Below, one piece after another: positions 34,914-43,775 of a DNA stretch of 45,975 nucleotides (its first letter is position 1; every line of letters starts with the position of its first letter). The stretch is from Rhodospirillaceae bacterium (lineage in GTDB: Bacteria; Pseudomonadota; Alphaproteobacteria; GCA-2731375). The stretch spans positions 1 through 45,975 of the forward strand of contig JABJKS010000098.1 of NCBI GenBank assembly GCA_018660265.1, in the 5' to 3' direction. The notes beneath the pieces were generated by a model. That model ran no database searches. It saw only the letters and a list, made by a program, of their open reading frames with translations, and was not told the DNA's origin. The position numbers and the translations under genes are program-made.

Positions 34914-35675
34914 CTAAAGCTGAACGCCTTTGGTCAGCGCACCATCGACAACCAGGTTGGTTCCCATGATGAAGCTGGCAGCGGGACTAGCCAAAAACAC
35001 AACGGCGCGGGCAATTTCTTCCGGCTTCGCCATGCGGCCTGTTGGATTTAGGCTGAGGGCCTGGACGTAGAATTCAGGATTATTCTGCTCAATCTGTTGC
35101 CACACGCCACCGTCGAAATAGGTATTGCCCGGGGAAACGGAATTGGCGCGAATGCCGTTGCCCGCCAGCTGGTTGGCCAAACCTTGCGTGTAATGCAGCA
35201 ACGCAGCCTTGAAGGTACCATACGGGCCGGCGGCAAAATCAATCTCGCGACCGGAAACGCTGGAGACAGTGACAATGGCACCCGCGGTGCTTTTTTCCAA
35301 CCAAGGCATCGCAGCATCGACCATGCGCACGCTATGCATCAAATCGACCTCAAAACCCTGGTGCCAGCTGTCTTCGTTATTGTCGATGGCCAATGCGGAA
35401 ACGTTGGCCACAACGATATCGATGCCGCCCATTGCCCCTGCTGCCCCGTCGATCCAGCTTTTTAAACCCGCCCCATCCGCGACATCAAGCGCCTGACCAA
35501 ATGCCGTGACGCCGCGTGATCGCAATTCCGCCGTGGTCCTATCGACCGATGCACCATCACGGGCGCAGATCGCGACGTCGGCACCTTCGTCCGCCAACAA
35601 TTCCGCGACCGCCAGACCGATCCCTTTGGTGCCACCGCTTACCACGGCCCGTAAACCTTTTAAGCCCAGATCCAT
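34914..35675 (-). CDS. Short-chain dehydrogenase/reductase
   Basis: A 253-aa classical SDR using NAD(P). The dinucleotide motif is SGGTKGIG at 13-20; catalytic residues are Ser139, Tyr152 and Lys156 (VTVSS and PYGTFK). The usual NNAG strand is replaced by ANVSA. The NSVSPGNTYFDGGVW loop resembles 3-oxoacyl-reductase relatives. I chose the ATG at 35675, where GGGAGAAGGA lies just upstream and the fold starts; the frame continues 59 codons further with no SDR similarity. It may be the last gene of the transporter 2 operon, 198 bp after an amidase. Confidence 0.9.
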   Translation of the reverse strand: MDLGLKGLRAVVSGGTKGIGLAVAELLADEGADVAICARDGASVDRTTAELRSRGVTAFGQALDVADGAGLKSWIDGAAGAMGGIDIVVANVSALAIDNNEDSWHQGFEVDLMHSVRMVDAAMPWLEKSTAGAIVTVSSVSGREIDFAAGPYGTFKAALLHYTQGLANQLAGNGIRANSVSPGNTYFDGGVWQQIEQNNPEFYVQALSLNPTGRMAKPEEIARAVVFLASPAASFIMGTNLVVDGALTKGVQL

Positions 35676-35873
35676 TGTCCTTCTCCCATGTTTCAGTACA
35701 GCTTTATGGCCATAAGCAACGACGAGGGCGGCCCCATCCGACTGTGGCATCAAACCAACCCATGGCCCGGCTCCCTGGCCGGCACCATGCCAAATGAAAT
35801 CAACTTCGATCAGGTAATTGCGGGCACCGCCCCGATTGTAGGCGGCGCCCATATTTTCTCGAACGACCTTCTG

Positions 35874-37382
35874 TTATGAGGATTTCCAATCAAAATTTGC
35901 CTCGAACGCCGCTGCTGCGCGGTAGATGGTGCGTTCATCGTACCTCTTGCCGATCAGTTGCAGGCCGGCGGGCAGGCCGTCTTCGTTGCGGCCACAGGGG
36001 ACCGAGATCGCCGGGTTTCCGGTATAATTATAGGGCGATGTGTTGGCCAACATGCACCAGGCCTGGCCGATCCGGCTCATCCGATCATCATCTTCACCAG
36101 GCAGAGGCATGGCGCACATGGGCAGGGTGGGTGTGAGCAACAGATCCCATTCCTTGAACAATTCCCCATATTGCAGCGTGGCATGGCGTTTCAAGTTCTG
36201 CCCCTTGCCATAGATGCGGCCACCATAGGTTTGCGTGACCCAGGATCCCAGCAGGGTGAGGACCTTGGCTGTGTCGGGCCATTCATCGGCCCGCAGGCCC
36301 AGGGTATTGATTTTTTCGATCAGGCTGGGGGGATAGAAACCCGCCGCACCACTGGCCACGCCGCCGCCAAAGGTAAACTGACGCACCATGCCTTCTGCGA
36401 TCATGGGCAGATAGATATTGCCGATGTCATTGTGCAGCGGCACGGAAATACGTTCCACCGTCGCGCCCAGTTTACCCAACAATTCGGCTGCGGCCAGGAC
36501 AGCCGTATCGACGGCTTCCTCTGACTCCTCCCGTCCGAAGCCTTCATCGATGATACCGATGCGTAGGCCTTCAACGCCTCTTTCTAACTCCTCCGTGTAG
36601 GTATCCGCCCGCACGCCGGCCTGACGGTCGTCATAGCCGTCGGGTCCAGCCAAAACCTCCAACAACAGGGCATTATCGGCCACCGTATTGGTCATGGGGC
36701 CAATATGGTCGATGGTTGTCTCCATGCTCATGATGCCGCTGTAGGGCACCAATCCATGGGTCGGCTTCATCCCCACGACGCCGGAGAAAGCAGCCGGGAT
36801 ACGGATGGACCCCGCCTGATCGCCGCCGATGGACATATCGACTTCACCATTGCCCACCAGGGCGGCACTCCCCGATGAGGAGCCGCCGGCGGAATAACCG
36901 TATTTGACGGGGTTGTGGACGGGGCCGGTGGCTGAGGTGAAGCTGCTGCCAGAGAGGCAAAAATATTCGCACACCGCCTTGCCGGTAATCGTCGCCCCTT
37001 CGTCCAGCATGCGGGTAACAATGGTGGCATCGACCTCCGGCACATAGCCTTCCATTACGGACGCGCCGTTCATCAATGGTACACCGGCCAGCAATACCGT
37101 ATCTTTCAGGGCCACGGTTTTGCCTGCCAATTTGCCGGTTGCCGCTCCCTTAACCTCCGTCTTGTAGTACCAGGCGTTAAGGGGGTTATCTTCCGCCGGT
37201 GGACGGACGCCGGGACTGCGGGGATATTTCACTTCCGGCAGTGCGTCCGGCCCGGTCAGGGCGGCATCGGTCAAATCGAACAAGGGACCGAGGACTTCTC
37301 CGAAAAACGTCGCATCTTCGTCAGTGATGTTGGCGCCGAAACCGGCGGCAATCTCGCGCAGCTGTTGATTGGTAGGTTTCAT
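35874..37382 (-). CDS. Amidase, amidase-signature family (enantioselective type, paralogue 3)
   Basis: A 502-aa amidase, paralogous to the genes at 22.4 and 37.4 kb. The triad is Lys93 (VALKDTVLL), Ser168 (AGGSSSGS) and Ser192 (GGDQAGSIRIPA); one Gly of the usual DQGGS is Ala190. The motif spacing (24 residues between serines) equals that of its paralogues. AGGAG lies 9 bases before the ATG at 37382, 32 bp after the second amidase. It is probably the sixth enzyme of the minus-strand amide transport operon. Substitutions around the pocket suggest a substrate different from the tandem partner (inference). Confidence 0.92.
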   Translation of the reverse strand: MKPTNQQLREIAAGFGANITDEDATFFGEVLGPLFDLTDAALTGPDALPEVKYPRSPGVRPPAEDNPLNAWYYKTEVKGAATGKLAGKTVALKDTVLLAGVPLMNGASVMEGYVPEVDATIVTRMLDEGATITGKAVCEYFCLSGSSFTSATGPVHNPVKYGYSAGGSSSGSAALVGNGEVDMSIGGDQAGSIRIPAAFSGVVGMKPTHGLVPYSGIMSMETTIDHIGPMTNTVADNALLLEVLAGPDGYDDRQAGVRADTYTEELERGVEGLRIGIIDEGFGREESEEAVDTAVLAAAELLGKLGATVERISVPLHNDIGNIYLPMIAEGMVRQFTFGGGVASGAAGFYPPSLIEKINTLGLRADEWPDTAKVLTLLGSWVTQTYGGRIYGKGQNLKRHATLQYGELFKEWDLLLTPTLPMCAMPLPGEDDDRMSRIGQAWCMLANTSPYNYTGNPAISVPCGRNEDGLPAGLQLIGKRYDERTIYRAAAAFEANFDWKSS

Positions 37383-37414
37383 CTGCCTGCACTCCTTTAG
37401 CTATGGTTGAACGG

Positions 37415-38935
37415 TTATGCGGAGAAAGATGTCCAATCACCGGATTGTTCAAAAGCCTCTGCCGCCCTGTAAATAGTGGGCTCGTCAAAGAACCGGCCCG
37501 TCAGCATTAGACCAACTGGGCGACCATCGCTCATACCACACGGCAGGGAAAGTGAAGGATGATGGCTAATATTGAACGGCGCCGTATTGGTCAGCATCTC
37601 GAAGGCGCGATCAATATGAAAATCCCAGTCGTCATCCGCCTTCGGTAGCGGCGTTGCCTTCATGGGCAGGGTCGGCATCAACAACAGATCATAATCAGCC
37701 AACACCGCATCATAGGCGGCGCGCAGGACATAGGAGAGATTGATCGCCTTGCCATAAAACCGTTTGCCGGCGGTATTGTCTACGTGGGTGCCCATCATCA
37801 TGGCCATTTTCAAAGTTTCCGACAAGGAATCCGCCTGTTCCCGCCAACCTCGATGAAAGTCCATTAACGATGTCGCGTATAAATCACTCCGCGAAACGCC
37901 GTAACCGTCACCCATCATCATGGTGTGGGTTAATCCATGCAGCCCGATGGGTGTCCAGATATCCATGGCGTCCAGATGCATGGGGATAGAAACCTCTTCG
38001 ACCGTGGCACCAAGATCAGCGAAACGGGCGGCGGCCGCCTTTACATAGGCATCCACATCCGCTTCGGAATTCTCCAGACCAAAGCCTTCTTTTACCACGG
38101 CGATCTTCATGCCGCTGACACCGCCACTCAACATTTCACTATATGGTTGGGTCACGACGTTCTGCTGCCGGCCGTCATAGCCGTCTACACCCGCGATGGC
38201 TTGCAGCATCAGCGCATTGTCCGCCACCGTCGCGGTCATGGGACCGGTATGATCGACAAACGGTTCGATCGGCATCACACCCGTATAGGGTACCAGGCCG
38301 AACGTGGCCTTCATCGCGACGATACCGCAATAGGAAGCCGGGATACGTACCGATCCACCTTGATCGCCGCCAATGGCCATGTCCACATCACCGGCCGCAA
38401 CCAGCGCCGCGCTGCCCGATGAAGAGCCACCGGCGGAAAAGCCTGGTGCGCGCGGGTTGTCTACATGGCCCGTCGCGTTGGTGTGACTGCCGCCTGACAG
38501 GCAAAAACATTCGCAATGGGCCTTGCCCATAATTGTGGCGCCGGCGTCCAGCAACCGGGTTGCCACCGTGGCATCGATATTTGGTACAAAGCCTTCGAGG
38601 GTGGCCGAGCCATTCATCATCGGCACACCGGCCAACATGACATTGTCTTTCAATGCTACGGTTTTGCCGGATAATATTCCCTCGGGCGCGCCCTTGATTT
38701 CGGTTTTGTAGTACCACCCATTGTGCGGATTTTCGCCCCCCTCCGGGCGGTAGCCGGGGGTGCGGGGATATTTCACCTCGGGCAGCGGGTCGGCCATTTG
38801 GTCAACCGCCTTATAGGCTGCGGTATAGGCCGCAAAACGGGGTTGTAGTAGAGCGACCTTGGCCGCATCGATGTTCATGCCAAGCTGCTCGGCGAGCTCG
38901 TAAATTTGTTCGTCCGTGGGCTGTATAACGGTCAT
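37415..38935 (-). CDS. Amidase, amidase-signature family (enantioselective type, paralogue 2)
   Basis: A 506-aa amidase with the triad at exactly the positions seen in the 22.4-kb paralogue: Lys96, Ser171 (AGGSSSGS) and Ser195 (GGDQGGSVRIPA). It is closer to that gene than to its tandem neighbour, judging from GVPMMNGSATLEGFVP and HCECFCLSGGSHTNATG. The ATG at 38935 has GGGG 6 bases upstream; an in-frame TTG four codons earlier is part of that site. It lies 32 bp downstream of the second-transporter ATPase gene, so uptake and hydrolysis are again in one operon. Confidence 0.93.
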   Translation of the reverse strand: MTVIQPTDEQIYELAEQLGMNIDAAKVALLQPRFAAYTAAYKAVDQMADPLPEVKYPRTPGYRPEGGENPHNGWYYKTEIKGAPEGILSGKTVALKDNVMLAGVPMMNGSATLEGFVPNIDATVATRLLDAGATIMGKAHCECFCLSGGSHTNATGHVDNPRAPGFSAGGSSSGSAALVAAGDVDMAIGGDQGGSVRIPASYCGIVAMKATFGLVPYTGVMPIEPFVDHTGPMTATVADNALMLQAIAGVDGYDGRQQNVVTQPYSEMLSGGVSGMKIAVVKEGFGLENSEADVDAYVKAAAARFADLGATVEEVSIPMHLDAMDIWTPIGLHGLTHTMMMGDGYGVSRSDLYATSLMDFHRGWREQADSLSETLKMAMMMGTHVDNTAGKRFYGKAINLSYVLRAAYDAVLADYDLLLMPTLPMKATPLPKADDDWDFHIDRAFEMLTNTAPFNISHHPSLSLPCGMSDGRPVGLMLTGRFFDEPTIYRAAEAFEQSGDWTSFSA

Positions 38936-38967
38936 CACGATCCCCAAAATTTGTTTAGGTTATGGCG

Positions 38968-39675
38968 TTAATTACCAAAGCCAAGATACTCGGCCACCAT
39001 GGCCGAATCCTGGATCTCCTCAATCGGGATTTCGGTGTCCAATACGCCGCGAGAGATAGTATAAATGCGTGACGCCAGACCCAGAATGAAATCCAGATTT
39101 TGCTCAACAAGTACAATTGTCAGATTTTGTTTAACGCGTAGTTCCTGCAATACTTCGCTGATTTCCTGGATGATTGAGGGCTGCACCCCCTCTGTCGGCT
39201 CATCCAGAAGAATAAGGGATGGATGATTGCACAGACATCTGGCCAGGGCCAGGATCTGCTGCTCACCTCCACTTAATGCACCACCCCTGCGGTCCAGCAG
39301 CGGGCGCAGGCGGGGGAAGAATTCCAGCATCTCGTCGATCCGGTCCAGGGAGCCCTTTTTGCCTAATATACCAACGGTAAGATTCTCCATGACCGTCAGG
39401 TTAGGAAAAATCTCCCGACCTTGCGGCACCAGCGACATGCCCATACGGGCCCGCTTGTAGGTGGGCAGACGGCGAATTTCCCGTTCCTGATACTTGACGC
39501 TGCCGGCTGTCGTGGTGACAAATCCCATCAAGGCGCGCAACAGGGTGGTCTTGCCCATGCCGTTATGGCCCAGCACACCGACGAATTCGCCTTGTTCCAC
39601 ATGCATATCGATCTTGTGCAAAATCGGCACCGGTCCATAGGCAGCAGCAAGATTCTGTATTTCAAGCAGCGCCAT
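38968..39675 (-). CDS. ABC transporter ATPase, UrtE/LivF type (amide transporter 2)
   Basis: A 235-aa ATPase with Walker A GHNGMGKT at 36-43, signature LSGGEQQILALARCL, Walker B LILLDEPTEGVQPSII and switch LVEQNLDFIL. DEPTEGVQPSII is the UrtE form found in urea/amide transporters. I start at the ATG at 39675 (ribosome site GGGAAAAGAAG upstream), which overlaps the upstream ATPase gene by 14 bp, mirroring the layout of transporter 1. Confidence 0.92.
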   Translation of the reverse strand: MALLEIQNLAAAYGPVPILHKIDMHVEQGEFVGVLGHNGMGKTTLLRALMGFVTTTAGSVKYQEREIRRLPTYKRARMGMSLVPQGREIFPNLTVMENLTVGILGKKGSLDRIDEMLEFFPRLRPLLDRRGGALSGGEQQILALARCLCNHPSLILLDEPTEGVQPSIIQEISEVLQELRVKQNLTIVLVEQNLDFILGLASRIYTISRGVLDTEIPIEEIQDSAMVAEYLGFGN

Positions 39676-40393
39676 TGGCTTCTTTTCCCAAATAGATTTC
39701 CTGCACCTCCCGGTGCGCCATGATCTCGGCCACGTCACCCTCGAGAAAGACGCGGCCCCGGTGAAGCACCGTAATTTCAGTCGCGATATCCCGGATAAAC
39801 TGCATATCGTGTTCCACGACGATCAGGGACATATCGCCCGCCAATTCCCGCAACACATTGGCCAGGCGCCCACGCTCCTCTGCCGTCATTCCGGCCGCTG
39901 GTTCGTCAAGCAGTACCAGACGCGGCTGACCCGCCAAGACCATGGCCAGTTCCACCAACTGGCGTTCACCATGGGCCAAATGCCCCACGTCCCGATTGGC
40001 CAGCGCGGTAATGGCGATCAATTCCAACATCTGGTCGGTGATCTCTTCCGATCGCTTCTTACTATGGTTTTGCAGGGCGGAGAGGGCGATGTTCTCCCGT
40101 GCCGGCAGCCCGTCAAACAGGTTCGGCACCTGGGTCTTAATGCCAATGCCTTTGCGCACAATCTCGTGTGTCGTCGCGCCACGCAATTCCTGATCCGCGA
40201 ACACAACGGACCCCGCAGTCGGCCTTAGCTGCCCGGTCAGGCATTTAAAAAAGGTACTTTTGCCGGCACCGTTTGGGCCGATAAGGCAACGTAACTCTCC
40301 GGCCTTGACCGCGAAATCCACTTGATCAACAGCCACCACGCCGCCGAACCGCATGGTCAGCCCTGAGGTCGCTAATAGTGCCGGCTCACTCAT
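39662..40393 (-). CDS. ABC transporter ATPase, UrtD/LivG type (amide transporter 2)
   Basis: A 243-aa ATPase with Walker A GPNGAGKS at 39-46, signature LAHGERQLVELAM, Walker B LVLLDEPAAGMTAEE and switch VVEHDMQFI. The UrtD-like GIGIKTQVPNLFDGLPARENI stretch is present. Its start overlaps the last codons of the permease gene by 8 bp, and its 3' end overlaps the second ATPase gene. Confidence 0.92.
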   Translation of the reverse strand: MSEPALLATSGLTMRFGGVVAVDQVDFAVKAGELRCLIGPNGAGKSTFFKCLTGQLRPTAGSVVFADQELRGATTHEIVRKGIGIKTQVPNLFDGLPARENIALSALQNHSKKRSEEITDQMLELIAITALANRDVGHLAHGERQLVELAMVLAGQPRLVLLDEPAAGMTAEERGRLANVLRELAGDMSLIVVEHDMQFIRDIATEITVLHRGRVFLEGDVAEIMAHREVQEIYLGKEANGAA

Positions 40394-41390
40394 GGCGACG
40401 GTTCCAATGCTTGGTGACGAAATCGCGGAAGGTCGGGAACAACCCCTTGGGCAACAGCAGAACCAGGAAAATCAATATGACGCCCATAATGATCAGGTTG
40501 TTGATGAAGTCCGTTTGACCCAGTTGGAAAGACAGATATTCCAAGGCCAGAACCCCGACCATAGGCCCGAACAACGTACCCACACCACCTGCCATCACCC
40601 AGATCAGACATAACGCCGACCATTCCAAACTGAAAATATTCGGATCGACAAAGGTTTGATAGGTCGCCCACATGGCCCCCGCCGCACCACCGATGGCACC
40701 GCCGATGGTGAAAATCGCCAACTTGTAAAGCCGGACATCATAACCCAGCAGCCCGGTCCGAACCTCGTTCTCGCGGATCGAGATGGCGATGCGTCCGAAT
40801 TTTGATTTGATCAGAATATGCAAAAGAACATAAACGCCGATCAGAATGGCCATGAAATACTGGAACATGTGGGATGGTTCCATCTCCTGATCAGGTTGCC
40901 AGGGCAGGGTCATGATCGGGATAGATGGAATACCGTTGAAGCCGCCCAGGCGCGCCGTGCCGATGACATATTCCGGGCCTGCGGTGTGATTAATCAATTT
41001 CCACAGGATCAACGTCACCACCAGCGTGACTACACCGAGGTAGACATCGCTCAAACGTCCATAAAACATGAAATAGCCAAGGGCAGCGGCAAACAGTGCA
41101 GCGACTGCAATGGCAATCAGAAATGGCACCGTGGTCTGACCCATGTTGATGGACGACACGGCAAAGGCATAACCGCCCAAGCCAAAAAACCCGGCCTGAC
41201 CAAAACTCAAAATGCCGCCAAAACCCCAGATGTAGGCGAGGCTCAAAACAAACAACGCAAGGACCACATATTTGGTCATTTGCAGCACTTCGAACAGATC
41301 AAACAGGACCGGCACAAAAAACAGAATTGCCAACCCAATCACGGTCACGAAACCGGCGCCCAGCCAATCCTTGGAAATAGCCCTCAACAT
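40386..41390 (-). CDS. ABC transporter permease, UrtC/LivM type (amide transporter 2)
   Basis: A 334-aa inner-membrane permease with about eight to ten helices. Core motifs are SLAYIWGFGGILSFGQAGFFGLGGYAF, VIGTARLGGFNGIPSIP, SIRENEVRTGLLGYDVRLYKLAIFTIGGAIGGAAGAMW and GGVGTLFGPMVGVLALEY. The LGGFNGIP region matches UrtC rather than LivM in general form. It lies 25 bp downstream of the first permease and upstream of two ATPase genes. Confidence 0.92.
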   Translation of the reverse strand: MLRAISKDWLGAGFVTVIGLAILFFVPVLFDLFEVLQMTKYVVLALFVLSLAYIWGFGGILSFGQAGFFGLGGYAFAVSSINMGQTTVPFLIAIAVAALFAAALGYFMFYGRLSDVYLGVVTLVVTLILWKLINHTAGPEYVIGTARLGGFNGIPSIPIMTLPWQPDQEMEPSHMFQYFMAILIGVYVLLHILIKSKFGRIAISIRENEVRTGLLGYDVRLYKLAIFTIGGAIGGAAGAMWATYQTFVDPNIFSLEWSALCLIWVMAGGVGTLFGPMVGVLALEYLSFQLGQTDFINNLIIMGVILIFLVLLLPKGLFPTFRDFVTKHWNRRHE

Positions 41391-41415
41391 ACGACCCTCA
41401 ATTTTATGACTACCA

Positions 41416-42282
41416 TCAGACGCTCCGGGTAAAAATTCGGCCGGTGATGCCCTGGGGCAGGAGGCGAAGAAGGATCAAGGCTACGAACAACAACGTGGCA
41501 TCGCCGAACACCGGGCCGGTGGCAAATGTGACCGCCTGACTGACGGAGCCCAATATGGCAGACGCGCTCAAGGTTCCGGCGACCACTGCGGCACCACCCG
41601 TGACCACGGTGATAAAGGCCTTGCCAATCAACAATGCCCCCATGCCCGGTACGACGCCGCTAATAGGTGCCAACAGACCGCCCGCCAGCCCGGCAAAGGC
41701 CGCGCCTATACCGAACGTCGCCATGTAGACCAGTTTTGAATTGATCCCAAGGCTTTCGACCATATCCGGATTCTGCATAGTGGCCCGGGCAATCAGACCG
41801 GATTTAGTGTAGCGCAAGGTCAGATAAACGGAGGTGATAAAGGCGATCGCGGCAAATATCAAAAACAGGGTATAAATCGCAATGCTGTATCGGCCGACTG
41901 AAAAACTGCTGAATGGGGTCGAAACCCCCTCCACCGTATTACCAAAGGCCACGGTGACAAAGCCGATCAGGAACAGGCTTAACCCCCAGGTCGCGAGCAG
42001 AGAATCTATTATTCGTCCATAAAGATGACGGATGATAAGCCGTTCCACCAGGATGCCAAAAACGCCGACGACCAACGGTGCCAGTATAAGAATAGCGACC
42101 CAGATATTGACGCCCCATTTGGTCGTCAATACGACCGTGTAGCCACCCAGCATCATGAATTCGCCATGCGCGATGTTAATCACCCGCATCATGCCGAAAA
42201 TAACGGCAAGGCCGGTCGCGATTAGTATTAGTCCGGCGACCTCTCGCAACAACTCAATAGCCACCACCAGGGAATAATCCAT
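41416..42282 (-). CDS. ABC transporter permease, UrtB/LivH type (amide transporter 2)
   Basis: A 288-aa permease with about eight helices. LIATGLAVIFGMMRVINIAHGEFMMLGGYTVVL is the family core; TKSGLIARATMQNPDMVESLGINSKLVYMATFGIGAAFAGLAGGLLAPISG follows, with a GGAAVVAGTLSASAILG loop near the end. GGGTGGG lies 5 bases before the ATG. It begins 81 bp after the binding protein gene, separated from it by a strong hairpin. Confidence 0.92.
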   Translation of the reverse strand: MDYSLVVAIELLREVAGLILIATGLAVIFGMMRVINIAHGEFMMLGGYTVVLTTKWGVNIWVAILILAPLVVGVFGILVERLIIRHLYGRIIDSLLATWGLSLFLIGFVTVAFGNTVEGVSTPFSSFSVGRYSIAIYTLFLIFAAIAFITSVYLTLRYTKSGLIARATMQNPDMVESLGINSKLVYMATFGIGAAFAGLAGGLLAPISGVVPGMGALLIGKAFITVVTGGAAVVAGTLSASAILGSVSQAVTFATGPVFGDATLLFVALILLRLLPQGITGRIFTRSV

Positions 42283-42314
42283 GGAAGCCCACCCTATTAA
42301 AATTTTTATTAAGT

Positions 42315-42342
42315 CCCGGGCCGTCGATCATGACGGCCCGGG
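42315..42342 (-). terminator. Strong hairpin downstream of binding protein gene 2
   Basis: An 11-bp perfect stem (CCCGGGCCGTC/GACGGCCCGGG) with a 6-nt loop lies 20 bp beyond the binding protein stop and 32 bp before the permease start. A TTTT-containing AT-rich stretch follows on the minus strand. It resembles the hairpin after the other binding protein gene and probably acts as an attenuator or stabiliser. Confidence 0.7.
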
Positions 42343-42362
42343 CAGTTTTGCGTTGGGAACTT

Positions 42363-43607
42363 CTATTCAAGCGATATTTCGTAATGCTTGTTCGCGTTCG
42401 GTGTTTCCTTCAAGTTGCAAACCAGTTGTGTATCGGCTGGCTGAACCTGTGAAAACTTCTTCTTGATGATGTAAGTCTTATCCTGCAAATCGGCGATATA
42501 GACATCGCGGATCGCATGATGCGTCAGCGGATCGATAGCGCACTGACCGGACGGCATGTCATAAGTCTTACCGGATTCCATCACCTCGATCAGCTTCATA
42601 CGATCCAGGCTGCCGGCGGAACGCACCGCATCAGCCCAGATCATCATGCCCTCCCAGGTGAAGGCGGACAGTTCGGACAACAACGGAGTCTTGTCTGGAT
42701 AGCGTTTGTTGACCTTTGCCACCCATTCCTTGTTAGCCGGCGAGTCAATGGAGGGATAATAGCCATAGCAAGTGAGGATGCCGTTGGCGACTTCAGGCTT
42801 GAGGATCTCCAGCTCAGCACCGGCGGCACCAAAAGTGGTGGAGGCGATGGGGATTTCATTTTTCATGCCCGCTGCAGCCCATTGATTGTAAAAACCAAGA
42901 TGGCCCGTTCCCACAAGCACACTCATCACCATGTCCGGTTTGGCGCTTTGTATCTTGGAGATCGTCGGGCCAAAGTTGGTGACGTCGAGGGGGAAGAAAT
43001 CGGTCGAGACCACTTCGCCGCCATTTTGTTCCACATAGCGTTTCACCCAGGCTGCGGTGATCTGGCCATAGTTATAGTCAGCTGCGATGGTGTAAACTTT
43101 TTTGCCCCATAGCCCCATTGAGTACGGCACCAGCTTTTCAACAGTCTGCGCCGGCGTCGTGCCGAGGGATATTTCATTACGGTCACAGACACCGCCTTCA
43201 TACAAAGTGTTATAGAAATACAATGTCTTGTAACGATGCAGGATCGGTCGGATGGTTTCACGGCTGGCGGACGTAATGCCGCCCATGACCACGGAAGCTT
43301 TATCCTTGAGCGCCAATTGCGTCGCGAATTGCGAATACAGCGGCATTTTGGTCTGCGGGTCATACACCGCGCCTTTAAGTTTTTTACCCAGCAGGCCGCC
43401 TGCGGCGTTGATCTCTTCAATCGCCATCAACATGATCTGGTTCATGGGAATGCCGGCAAAATCGATAAAGCCGGACAGGTCGTGTAAACCACCAACGATG
43501 ATATCATCGCCGGCTTCCGCCGCGAACGGGATCATAGGCAGGGCGCTTGCCGCACCTATGGCAGCGGTCGTCTTAAGCATCGAACGTCTGGTAATGTCAC
43601 GCGTCAT
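42363..43607 (-). CDS. ABC transporter substrate-binding protein, amide/urea type, Tat-exported (transporter 2)
   Basis: A 414-aa periplasmic binding protein. A twin-arginine signal (TRRSMLKTTAAIGAASALP) is followed by cleavage near AEA at about residue 32. Mature features are IIVGGLHDLSGFIDFAGIPM, INAAGGLLGKKLKGAVYDPQTK, LYFYNTLYEGGVCDRNEISLGTTPAQ and STDFFPLDVTNFGPTISKIQ. LYEGGVCDRN is characteristic of the UrtA/amide-binding branch, and it pairs with UrtD/UrtE-like ATPases downstream. GGAG lies 8 bases before the ATG. It is the first gene of the minus-strand operon through to the amidases; the upstream promoter contains the GATGAC/GTCATC palindrome. Confidence 0.9.
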   Translation of the reverse strand: MTRDITRRSMLKTTAAIGAASALPMIPFAAEAGDDIIVGGLHDLSGFIDFAGIPMNQIMLMAIEEINAAGGLLGKKLKGAVYDPQTKMPLYSQFATQLALKDKASVVMGGITSASRETIRPILHRYKTLYFYNTLYEGGVCDRNEISLGTTPAQTVEKLVPYSMGLWGKKVYTIAADYNYGQITAAWVKRYVEQNGGEVVSTDFFPLDVTNFGPTISKIQSAKPDMVMSVLVGTGHLGFYNQWAAAGMKNEIPIASTTFGAAGAELEILKPEVANGILTCYGYYPSIDSPANKEWVAKVNKRYPDKTPLLSELSAFTWEGMMIWADAVRSAGSLDRMKLIEVMESGKTYDMPSGQCAIDPLTHHAIRDVYIADLQDKTYIIKKKFSQVQPADTQLVCNLKETPNANKHYEISLE

Positions 43608-43666
43608 AGTAAATTCTCCGGTTCTGTGAAGCCTCTAAACACAACGTACTCAGGAAATTATTATTG

Positions 43667-43681
43667 GATGACTATGTCATC
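43667..43681. promoter_or_regulatory. Palindrome upstream of amide transporter 2 operon
   Basis: GATGACTATGTCATC is a perfect 6-bp dyad with a 3-bp spacer, 60 bp upstream of the binding protein start. A second TATGTCA half-site lies 20 bp further on (from 43694). Operator for a local regulator is likely but unproven. Confidence 0.45.
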
Positions 43682-43775
43682 GACCCTCCGATTATGTCAC
43701 CTTTGCGCGTTTGTGCAAGAGGCCTCGTTAACTTCAGAAGTTCTGTTTGGCCGGATGAAACCGTTTTTGCCATCC

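Noticed and set aside
40818-41432. 204-codon plus-strand frame inside the UrtC-type permease
   Set aside because: His/Gln-rich antisense of hydrophobic codons, a known artefact.
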